Positions 13,201 through 25,200 of a stretch of DNA of 64,000 nt are shown here, piece by piece; within the stretch, counting starts at the first letter, position 1; each line of letters starts with the position of its first letter. A program made the position numbers and the translations under genes. This DNA is from Sclerodactyla briareus (lineage: Eukaryota; Echinodermata; Holothuroidea; Dendrochirotida; Sclerodactylidae). The notes under the pieces are model-generated. The model did not search any database. It saw nothing but the letters and a program-made list of their open reading frames with translations, and was not told the origin of the DNA. Location of the stretch: the NCBI GenBank assembly GCA_026419785.1, contig JAODTK010001210.1, positions 1-64,000 of the forward strand. Direction: 5' to 3'.

Positions 13201-16200
13201 CCAGAGGGACGCCTGAACTATGTGACCCCGACCAGCACATACGACGAGGAGGTCAACACCAAGACCAGGAGGGCTGTCATGGACTTCAACTTCAGTGCCG
13301 CCCCCCAATTCGGAGCGAGCCCTGCACTGTACAACTTCATGTTGGGAACAGGGGACAGTGACCACTGATTGGTGAGGATGATATTTGTACTTATAATAAC
13401 CAGCTCATATCAGTTAACACCTGTGAGCTATTGTGACATTACTGGTTCTCTTCTATTTAAACTATATTTTACTGTCAACAATTTCACCACCTTCAATTGT
13501 CCTTTAGAAAAGCACTGACTGGTTAACATGTCTACATGATCAGGATTAATGTCATCTTGAATGCCATGAAAGTCAAGCATGGCACTTTGTCTCCATTGTC
13601 AACCTCACCCCTTGCCTCTAGTGTTTAACTGTTCAAGTGATACACAACGGCAACACCTTGAGTGCATATACTGCAAAAGCATTGATCCTGGAGGAGTTAT
13701 GATCGGTTGGAATACCACGTCAATTACATGATACTGCACGTGAACCCAAGTCAATTAGTGATTCTGGCAGGTGATCAACCCCTCAGTCAATTACGTGATT
13801 ACTATTACTTACAGCGGATAATAACCCTCAGTCATTACTGATTTCTGCTAGTGATAACCCACAGTCATTACTGATTTCTGGCAAGGATTACCCACAGTCA
13901 TTACTGATTACTTACTGCAATGATAACCCACAGGTCAATCACTGATTACGGCAAGTGGTGGTGAGGCGCCAGGGATATCACGTTACTGGAGGGTGCATGG
14001 GCGAAGTGATAACCCTCATCATTACTGACTACTGCAAGTGATAACCCCCAGTGATTACTGCAGGTGATAACCCACAGTCAAGTAATTATTACTGCAAGTG
14101 ATACCCACAGCAATTAAATTATCACTGCATGATAACCACAGCAATTAATTACCGATGAGGTGATGCAGCAATACCCCGATTTTGTATCATCTAGAAGACT
14201 TTTGTGCTCTTTTCTATAACTAGCAACACCCTTTGGTGTTGTTAAGTTGTTAGCATAATTTAATGAGAATTGGCACCTACTTTTCATCAGGTTCAGTACT
14301 TTTCAGCCTCTGTGACTGACTTTTCAATAGCAAAATTGCACTTCATGTAAAGAGTAATTGCTTGAAGAGTCAAACGAAGAGTACTCCATGTCAGCTGATA
14401 ACTATGAACCAATCAGTCATTTAATCACAGTGCACAGATACCTCCCTCAGCCTAACTGACGTTTGTTATCTTCGATAACTTCCGCAGGGCCTTCCTTCCC
14501 AGCGACATGCACCTGGAGCTGGAGTACTGGGCGGAGACAGGGGAATTTGACGTGGAGGGCTGCACGAGGTGAGCTTGCGGTGGAAACATTTTTTCCTGTG
14601 GTTCCACTGAAGGCATGACATCATCTGTAACAATTGGCTGCTGCAGCAAGCGATGGCTGCAGTCTGTGACTTGTTGCCTCTTTTCAGCGCTTCGTATCAG
14701 ATATAAATACTGTATACCTACTTTGCATCAAACTTGATCACCAGCTTAGCTGTATAGAGGTGCTCATTCTGCCTTGCCTCTTCTGACTGGACGAAGTTGC
14801 GATCTCAGTATAACGATGCACGCTACCTTGCAGTACACTATCAGTGTTCAGTCATATATGTTAGCATCTTTTGCTACACATTGTGTAACACTGCCTGGAT
14901 TAACCCCCCATAATTGCTGCAATCCCCATCACTATCTACTTGGCTGTCAGCAATGCTGGAGCTGACTTTTGACATGGTGACTATTTACTTTCTGACCTGA
15001 AGCCGAGTCTCCGGATCTCAACTCAACATATTTTGCTCTATACTTATTGGACAGCTGTGAATTCACCGATTATGATCAAACATTGTTACATTGTAAGTCG
15101 GACCAAAGCTGATGTTTCTGCAGCCCAGCTTGGGTCTCAATATTGTAATGCTCACAGCCTTGCAATGACTTTGTGATATTCACAGTTGCAAGAATTGTAA
15201 GATTGGTATCAATTCTTCTCATATGTAGTTGTCTTTACATGGCTGCAGCCAAGCTTGATGAAGTGAGCTAAGCTTGGATCTCAATATAACCAATGTTCAC
15301 AACCTTACAAGGTTATTGTTCGATACATATCTATTCAATTGCGGTTGGGCGGGCAAGCGGTGGAAGTTGCTGCAGCAATGCTGTAACCTCACTGGAGACA
15401 TTGTGCTTCTTTCTGGGGCCTTTGCCAGCCGAGCTTGGATTTCCATTTTAAAATGCAACACCCCTGTCCCCCCCCCCTTGCATGGCTGTTATATTGTATG
15501 TCCAGTGATACATCTATACTATTGTTACAGTTCATTCTCCTACTTGGCTCGCTGCAGCAAGGCCCGAGGATGCTACAGCATGTCTGCAGCCATATTCTTT
15601 ACTAAGGTGCCCAAGTATATTCCAAGAAATTGTCCCTCTCTCCCTCAGATGCGAGTGATGGATAATGAGCTGGTTCACCATTGAGCCCAGTCGGGGCCAG
15701 CTCACACCAGGTCAAGAGCAGGCCCATCGGATTTCAGCTTACTGCCACATGTTCCCCGGGACAGATCGACTGCCCGTCATGTTCAGGTCTCCCAGGGGAG
15801 AGAGATACTGGTAAGACATTGTTCAAAGACAATGCAGCTTGGACCCAACCGAGGTCATATTGTGGAGAATGGAAAACCCCATTCAAGACGGCGTTCCTAT
15901 GTGGAGTTATTGGCCTTCAGAGTTCCTATTTTTAGTTATTGGCCGTCAGAGTTTGGTCCGTGATGGAGCAAGAGAAATTGGAAGAAATCCCAATTGCACA
16001 ATTGATGCATGATGTTCACCTGGGACAACCCAGGAAGTTATGTCTGGGTATGTCTTGTTCCTTTTGTTTGAATAAGTCAACATTTGGCAGATTGTGTTCT
16101 GTTTTCTCTCACCAAGTATCCATTAATACATCCACCACTACAGCAATCTTCTCCCCAACTACTAAGCTTTCCGAAGTGAAATTCGATGTGAATTCCAATG

Positions 16201-19200
16201 AAAACATAGATTTTCGATCTTGCACGATACAAATGCACAAACTCAAAGGACTGAATCTCTTAACGTACAGTCGCCTTCAGTATTTTTCTCCCAGCTAATA
16301 TATTAGCCTCTTCATGATCATCCTGCAGTTGTCTTTAATATGAAGATATCCAGTCTATATCAGGAGCATGGAGCACTGTGCATTGTGTTGTGATGGTAAC
16401 ATGAAACTTGAATGCAACTTCAGGTCCATACTGCCATATCACCTCTTGCTTGTAGGCACAATAAAAAAATTCTTAGAAGAGTATAGATCGCAATGGATAA
16501 ATAAATTCGCTGTGTTGGAAATGGGCACGCTGCATTCGTAGTGATAAGGGGAGAATGGTTGCAACGGCCACACTATTATGCTCTTGTAAGTTTATCTATA
16601 TATATATCTATATATATATATATTAATATATATATTATATATATATATAGATAGAATATAATAAATCTATTAATTGATATGTGACACACTTCACAAGAGG
16701 TAGCAAACAAATGCTAGCTCACCCATTAGCCCTCTTGAGTTTGCATATTTCCAGTTTCATTTGTGTAAGCCCAACAAAATTGAGGGGAATCTCCTCAAAT
16801 TTACTAATGTCCATGTTTTTCACCCCTTGGATTTTTGTCGGAGTCACTGTCGCGTATAAGGAGGTACGTTCACTTGCCAGTAACAAGCACATGTTCGAGC
16901 CGTGCCCATCGGACACGCCAACAGCGCCCACCAGATATCTATATGTACAATGGGGGTGCTGTTTCCAGTGGAGTAATCAACTTGGATCTGACGTCACTGG
17001 ATATCCTCGACAGTGAGCTCATATACCAATACATCGATATAGAGCAAGGCAGACGTTTTGATACGGTGCACCAGCCAAACGGTTTTCAGTTCTTGCCCAT
17101 TGTGTATGTTATGATCATGGAATTGTGTTGGGGGACTGGGCTTAGGCTCAGGTGTCTCAGCAAGGTATTTTTGCTTATCTCTCCTGTCAGGAAGAATTAC
17201 AAAAAAATCTTGAGAATAGTGCTTCATTGGACCTTCTTCCCACATTTGAAAGTTCATGATTATAGATCCTCAACACTTCAATTGGTGTTGACAGTTTTGC
17301 GCATCACTCCTGGGCCATTTGGTCCAACTTGAAAGGTCTAGAGGTAATTTCAGCCATTTCCCTTGAGCTTCACACATCTTTCACTGCTACAAAATAGATC
17401 AGATACTAAACGTTGGTCAGTATTATCGTTGACCAATGGGACCACATGGGGTGGTTTCATAAATTTGAGGTCAAGGTGATCTTGAGTGAATTTCAGCCAT
17501 CTGTCAGAATGGTCCATGGCTTTTCATCCTGCAGAACATATTTAATTATCTTGGAAGTAGGTTATCATTGCTCACCGTCTAGCGATAGTACATATGGGTA
17601 GGCGTGCCACGACATGTACACCAATAAAAATCGCTGCATTTCGCTTAGGTTAAGCAGGTTGCTCATTGCTAAAAAATACCAGATGAATGCATATGAACAA
17701 ATTGAAAAATACAACCTTACATCTTATTCAACTACTTGGAATTAATAATGAGCTACTGTGCCGTTGGTACTCCACTCTGAATTATTTGTCAGATTCTGCC
17801 CAAATTCACTACATGAGGCTCTTAGGGGATGAGTCCAGTTCTTTTCTTCCTGTCGCACACAGGGACTGGGTATTATACCATTTAACCAGGAACACTCATT
17901 CAGCACTCTGTTCATAGAAAGGCAAGTTGCATCTAATGAGACACTTATGACACTTTTAGGACCTTCCCCTTCAAAAGGCTGTGACTATCTGCTCCCAGAA
18001 TTTGTCTACAACTTCCAACTTTTTGCTGTATTCAATTGTTTCATTCCCTGCCAGAGACAAGAAAAATCTATGCAGCCCACACTGGCTTTGCATACCATGA
18101 CGATACACCCCATGTAAACATCATAACTGTTCAATGCAAGTTCTTGATTGGCGTTTTTGGTTGCCATGTGGGAGTGTGGATGATTCCCTGGGTCCAGTCA
18201 TGATGTCACAAGGCATCAATGTCTGACATCCAGTAAACCAGATGCAAACCAAAAAAAAACCTTGAAGGACTATGTTTAATCTAGGTCGGTTGGCCATGTG
18301 GGATACATACTTATTTTATAACTTGTGTTAGGGTCATGTCGGAGTCACCCACAAATGACAGTTGGGTTCAACATAATTTTCACATAGTGTCCCCAAGTTA
18401 TGCAACATTATCAAGTTATCTTTTACAAAGAAAGGAATAAGTTCGGCCTATTCTGAGCCCTAGCTGGGACGTGAGTAGTTTTTCATATAGAGTGGGACCA
18501 TATCTGATGATTTGTAGAGATCATGCAAACCACTGGCAAGCAGTCAAAATGCAATAGTGATTTGCAATGGGCAAGCAATCACTGTGGGCTGGTGTATTCC
18601 TGTTTAATTGAGTATATTGCCCACACCATTTAATACTACTCGCAAGCACAGTGTAAAGAATTTTCAATCCATCATAACCAAAAACGTCCTCTTTCTATAT
18701 ACAGGAGAACTATGACCAGAAGATATTTGAATGCCTGAATCTAGCGGACAATTGGCCGCTGGTAAGCTGCCAACATTACTGGTCTTCTCTCCTTTGAGGC
18801 AAAGACTATTCTGCCGTAAGTAATGACATACATCCATTAGTTTTTTTTTTTTGGTATTTACAACATCTACAACAAAATGGGGCTAATTAGTCAAATTATG
18901 AACCGTCCATTAGGAAAACAGGGGTTAACTAATTACGCAAAGAGTGTGTGATTAATACTCCATCATGTAAAATAGGGGTTGCACTGATCTGATGTAACTA
19001 AAACCTTGACTATGATGACCCTAAATCCGCCTGATAAAGAATAATATAAAATACTTACTTCAGGCACTTACCTTCTGGACTTACTACCTACAAATTGCAG
19101 TTTTCGGCCAAACTGCCGCTTCACACAGCCCTATACCACTAAAAAGATTAATTCACAAGCCCCGGTACCGCGAACGCAGCCTACCTAGCTGGGAGGGCGG

Positions 19201-22200
19201 TACCCGGGGGTGCCGGGCTGTCCTATCATCTTTTCGGTGTGTGTTACCCGGTAACACACGGCTACTGTGACCTCGTCTCGGTCATCTCTTCGACGCTTCT
19301 CACGCCACTTCCTACCACAATTCCAACCACTATCAGATGATATATAATTCATGTTTGGGGATTTGGGTGTATGTCTGTAACTATTTCACTCTTTCCTGCC
19401 CATTCTTGGGTTAGTAACTTGCATTAGGGGGCCAGTGCGGTCGTGGTGTGCCCTGGTCTTTTGTATTGGGCTTCGGTTTGGGCCGACGTTCTCCGTGGGG
19501 GCTGGGGGTTTTTCCCTCCTCCCCGGCCGGGCTAGGTGTGTGGTTCCTTCCCCCTTCTGTTACGGTTCGGTTGAGCCCTTTCTTGGCCTCTGTATGTTCC
19601 CCAGGGCTCGGGAGGGGTATTTTCCCTCACTAGTTCGTAGCGGGATTTCTCCCTCCGTGCTAGCGCTCGTTTTGCACTAGGATTTACACCCTGTAGTACG
19701 GCGTTTTCCGCTGTTGACTTGTGGGTGTTCTTCCCCGCATTCACGGTGTGGCTCGGCCCACAGGAGCTCAGAGCGCTTGGCTCTTTAGGCCGTTTGCCTC
19801 ATTTGCATCTCATATAGGGCAGCGTCCCGGTCCTCCAGCATTCGATAAGATGCCTTGGGTGCCATATTTGTTGTGGTCATGTCCCTAGTGATTTCATATG
19901 TCGCCCGTATGCGAGCTATTAGCAGGAGTAGGGGCAAAAATTTCTTTTCATGTCATGACATGTAGCATTTGTACTCTTCCAGATGAGCCCTCTTTCGAGC
20001 AGTGACGTCACTGCCAGTGAATTTGGCGGCCATCTTATTTGCGAACGTCGGAGGGGCTTTTGGTCCACCCCGGAAGCCGTAGGGCTTGTTGACCCTGGGG
20101 TTGGGTGTCTTGGGTTCCCGTAGGAGCCTCTGAGCGGACATGTTTTTCCCTTCCCACCCCCCCTCGGTTTAAGGGGGGGGGGGGGCCCTTACAGTTTCGT
20201 TGCAAGTTTTCACGTTTTGCCCGATATCTCGTAAACGGTAAACCCTAGGGGGTCCAAAGTTGAAACTTTGATTTTTAGAGTCGGGCCGCAGGGGGTCATT
20301 GGGGGACCCCAGGGCGGCTCCTCGGGTCCTTTGACCTATTCGAGTTACAGTGTCTATGTGTAGTCCGTACTTAGTTGAGTACATGCTGATGTACTAACTT
20401 TGTTTTTCGTTTGCTTTTTTGACAGATCTGTAGACGAAGAGAATTACGTTACATTGTCCTCGAGCCAGTGCACTCCCGCAGCGAGGACCAGAGGCCCTCC
20501 CGTTTCTACTTTGCGGCTTCGCGCTTGCGTTCGGCTCAAAAATCCACACCACGCTTGGTGGGGATCCGCTCCGGTCTCCCCGTTCTACGTGCGCGTCGGG
20601 ACCTTGCGTCCTGTCTTTCCTTCTCCATCCACTGCTTCCTTGTTGGGTCCGCCAGTAATTGGGGGAATGAGGCCCTGCGTGGGGCCGGAGATTCTGGTGG
20701 TGACCGTCACTTCGTTGAAGGGCCACGGGCTTAACACCCCGTCCAACTGAGTCTTCCAGGACATTGTCGTCCCTCTGGTCACCTCGGTGTCTCGACCCCC
20801 CTCCTTCTCTCTTCCCTCCACTCAGATGGCGACCGCGATGCTTCGCCTGGGTTGGGGGGAATGAGGTCCCAGCGGGACCGCTGTTTAGAAGACGACTACT
20901 CGGCGTTGTTCGTCACCCTTTCGTCGTCCTTGTCCCTCACCGGGTTAGGGCAGGCCTCCCGCTGTCGTCAATTCTCCGTTCCTCCTCCCCGCCGTGGCAA
21001 AGGAGGCGGTGCCCCAGTCAGCCAAGGGGGTAAGTGACTACTGGCCTACTTTCCGGAGCCCCCCAGGTCGGATCCTCACCTGTGGGGGGTGGTCTCCGGG
21101 ACTTTGCGGGGCCGTGGCCCACTGTCACCTCGGACAGGTGGGACCTGGCCCCGCTCTCCCAGGGGTGTCGCCCAGGCTCCACCTCCGAGCATCGGTAGAC
21201 GCCAGTACCCGGTCCGCTCCCGGCGTGGGAGAGGGAGTTCGAAACCTTGTTCAAGGGGGCCATTGCTCCCCCCCCGCAAGAAGTCCCACGGTTTGTGGCG
21301 GCCTTTTTCTAACTGACGGCCTAGAGGGACGGGTCGTGGTGCGGCAATTTTGAACCTGCGCCGTCTCAACCCACCGTTTCGTTCTCCCACCCCACTTCCG
21401 CATGGAAACACTAGCAGTGATTTTCAAGCTCCTGCGGAGGGGCCTCTGGGCTCGTCGGTGGACCCTAGCGATGCTACTTGCTTATCCCGTCGGACGGGAG
21501 TATTCCTTCTTCTATGCTTTCGCTGTCACGCTCGCCCCCTAGCTCACCGATTTACCAGTCTCCCCGTTTGGGTTGTGGACGGCGCCCTGTGGTTTACACG
21601 GGTTACGAGGCATAGTGGCCCGTCTGCGTCATCAGGGGGTCCAGAATTTCACTTATTGGACGACTGGCTCATCGTGAGGACTCAGCGGCGGAGGTTCAGA
21701 GGCGCACACCGCACGGTCCTGAACTTGGCGCGGAGCGTGGGATGGCTCGTCAACTTTGGTGGGGGCCAAGTCTACCTGAGACCATCTTCTCCGCAGATCG
21801 TTTGATCTGAGTACGCAGATTGATTTAGCGGACGGGGTTGCCACCCCACCCCGGGATACGGAGGCCCTACAAGCCGGGTGTCAGCTGCTTCAGGCGAAAC
21901 TCTTCCTGCGCGGGCGTGGTGGTGTTCCTCCCCTCCGCTTCAATGGCGTCGGGTGACCTGGCCCCTATTGCGGGCCTGACACGTCCCAATCCAATCACCC
22001 CTTGGCGTTTTTCGTCCGTTGTCTCGTGATCTGTCTCCGCCAGTGGGAGTTCGCCGTGGCAGTCACACTTGGAGCCGACTAACCCGGCGGTGGCTGAAGG
22101 GGGACACGTTATACAGGGGGTACGGTTCCCCCTCCCGCCTTCCCGTCCAACTTTTTACCTCACTCCACCCTTCGCTGAGTCGCTTTGTCCTCACTGTGGG

Positions 22201-25200
22201 AATCGGAGTTACGGGGCCCCACATAAATGTGCTCGCGTTGTTGGAGTTGTTCCGCGCCTTGAAATTACTCCTGCAACTGAGAGGGCGGGCCATCTCGTAC
22301 TGGTCGTTGCGACAGTACCGCGCTGTGGTATCGTACATAACCCGACAGGGCGGGACGCGGTCGCGGAGTCTGTGGTCAGTTACCGGAATCTGTTTCTTGC
22401 TGTTGTGCCGCACGCACGGGGTGCGTTTTCATGCGGTTCACCTTCCGGGTTCAGAAAACTCCATCGCGGACGTGCTCTCGTGCATCACTCAGGCCCGACG
22501 GAGTGTCTCTTCATGTAAAGTTGTTCAAGCGTTGTTTGAGGCGTTTCCATCGTCCGGAGGTGGACTTATTCGCATCGCCTCTCACGCAAATCTGCACACG
22601 AGTCTCGTCGACGCTCTGGCTCTGGTTTGGCCTTTCTCGATGCGTCTACGCCTTCCCGCCATTCGGCCTAGTCGAAGGGGTGGCAGGAGCCCGTGTTGGG
22701 TCCCCCTGATAGCACCGTTTTGGCCGACCCGAGTGTGGTTCCGGCCACTTCTGGCGGGGGCGGCCCGGGGTCGGAGAGACTCCACCCTGCGCCTTGTGAT
22801 TCGCGACTCGGATTGTACCGATGGTGGTGTGCGGATCGCCCAGGTTTCTCGGCTGCGAACATCTTTCTGGGAGGTGGCCGATTTCCTCCTCTGCTTGTTC
22901 CGTTTAGGGCGGCAGTGAACACGATCGCGGGGTTACCGCTTCGTCCGCTGTTGCGCTATACATAGCGGTTTCGGAGATTGGGTCAACGGTGTCTTTGCGA
23001 AGCCACTGGACCTCTCCTTGTAGCTGTTTTTTGGATCGTCCTAGTTCTCTGCCCTGGGAACATGAGGGACGTCCTGGCGTTAGTAAGGCGAATCCTCCCT
23101 TTGAACCGCTAGCGGACTGGTCGCTGCCGCAGCTGTTGGTTGAGATAGCGTTCCTTCTTGCGGCGGGATCGGCTCGGCGCCGTAGTACCTTGCATGCTCT
23201 GTCTACCCTCCCGGGCCAAATGCGTTTTGAGCCTCACAGGGTCCGCCTGGTTCCGGACCTGTCGTTTTACTAAGACGCGTCGGTCAATTTTCTCAAGGCT
23301 CCGCTTTTCATCGCTGCTATTGAGGAGTTCTTGGGGAGGGAGGGGGATGAGTTTGGGTCCGGTTGGGCATTCGGGTTAACTGGATCGGACCGTCCCCTCC
23401 GTGGTCCGTGTTAAGTCGCATGTTTGTTTTCAAGCAGCAGAACCCTCATTCACGCACCCCTCTGTGATCGATCTCTCGCTGGATCGACAGCGCGATCCGC
23501 CGGCGTTGGTCCGTCTCGACCGAGAGGCTCTTGATGGCGGAGGGGGGGGTTGCCTCCTCCCTCGCGCTCTGTAAAGGTGTGCCGTGGAGGAGGATTCAGG
23601 CTGGGAGATGGAAATCTCAGAATACTTTATTCGCTTCATACCTTCGGGACCCCTGCGGAGTGAACCCCGCATGGCCACCGCTTTCCTCCCGCGCCGGAGG
23701 GTCGACGGTTCGGGTTCCGCGCTGTGGTGGCCCCTCGCGCCGGGGGGGTCACTGGCCTTAGGTAAGCGTGGCTTTGTGCCTCTACCCCTTCCCCACCCGC
23801 GGCCTAGCTCGTAGAGCGTTTGTGTGGGCTGTGGCTGGTAGGGGACATCCTGACGGAACGGGATTGGTTGGCCCCGCCTCAGATATCTTTTAGTTCTGGT
23901 GTGACTGCGGAGGCGCGGGTATACTCAGACATCTTTCTTAGAATTCTTATTAATTCGTCCCCGGCTTCCCACTCTCTGGCGGTGGGAGCTTAGCAGTTGT
24001 AGTAAGTCCAGAAAGTAAGTGACATGAAGGAAGTTAACCCCCTTCGTTAAGGGGGGTACTTGCGAGGGGCAACTTACCTTCTGGACACCCGCCCGTCCTT
24101 CCCACTAAGCCGGGGACCTCGGGTGTAGTTGGGATGATAGTACAGCACGGTACCGCTCCCAGCTAGATGGCTGCGTGCGGTAATGGGGGCTGTGTTTTTT
24201 TTAGTGGTATTAGGGTGTGTTGAAGCGGCCGTTTGGCTCGAAAATGCAATTTGTAAGTACGTCAGAAGGTAAGTTGCCCCTTCGTAAGTCGCCCCGCGTT
24301 GGCGAAGAGGGGTTAATTTATTTGTAACTGAATTGAATGAGGAGATTTTCACCATATTTGTTCTGTTCCCTTATGCATTTCCCTTTATTCACTGAATAGC
24401 CCTGAGTAGGTTTTTACAGTAATTAACCGTCCCGATGATTTCCCAGAACCCTGTGTTCTCCATATCAAAGTTGGATAGGCAATTTAGCAACTGGAAAGAC
24501 CTAGATGGAGGAGCGGTTCGAATCATGGTCCGCCGGAGAATTAAAGGACACCTGCAGGATAAGTTATAAAGCACTTATATTAGCTGGAGGAAACTGAATG
24601 CATCAGTCCAGACCAGAAGTTCATATGCATTTTTCCTTTCCGTTACGGAGTTACAGTCCTTGAAGTTGTGCATGTGTTTTGCGCAATATCGAAAAGTATC
24701 CCATCATTCAATATAAATGATGGTCTCCTATACTTTCCACAACTCTGTGATGATGCTTTGTTTTCTATTGAAATTCACACATTATTTTCACTTCGAAAAG
24801 CATTAAGTCTATGACAAGGATTGCTGTATGGGTTGGTAGGTGTTCGATGGTTACTTTGTGAGAGAAAGACCACAGCACTTACGCTAAATGTTGAATCCTG
24901 CAAAAAATTTAACAATAATCATTACATAACGCCCCTGGTTTGTCCCAAGTGTGCATTCAATATTATTGCGGCAATTGGGATTCTCCCCGATTCCTCTGCA
25001 TAATGGACCAAACTTTGAAGGCCATAATTCCACATAGGAACATCGTATTTAAATGGGGTTGGAACCTATAGATACGTTTTCTATTCTCCACAATATAACC
25101 TCTTTTATCAAGTCCTGCAGTTCCTTAAAAAAAAGAGAAGGCTATTGCCGTTATGCAAACGGTCTCTCAGCCCAGCCCCCTTTAACGAAAGCATCTGTTG

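Larger units (their letters stand above)
19060..24315 (+). mobile_element. DIRS-type tyrosine-recombinase retrotransposon, nearly full length, broken
   Basis: Fossil element inside the CFAP65 intron. Parts in order: left inverted terminal repeat; GC-rich gag-like region (about 20.4-21.3 kb); reverse transcriptase (about 21.35-21.83 kb, with the LLDDWLIV motif of DIRS elements); RNase H (about 22.2-22.5 kb, with HLPGSENSIADVLS); a downstream domain with PEVDLFAS typical of DIRS; tyrosine-recombinase region (about 22.95-23.95 kb); internal complementary region (about 24.0-24.09 kb); right inverted terminal repeat. Structure looks complete, but coding capacity is broken in many places (of the order of ten or more). 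The terminal repeats are still clearly alike, so it is old but not ancient. GC content is far higher than in the flanks. Confidence 0.87.

Noticed and set aside
13680-14170. CRISPR-like spacing of GATAACCC repeats
   Set aside because: The stretches between repeats are themselves repeated; ordinary minisatellite.
22019-22918. 299-codon open frame as a single host gene
   Set aside because: Its motifs (HLPGSENSIADVLS) place it inside the DIRS-type element; it is a fossil piece, not a host gene.
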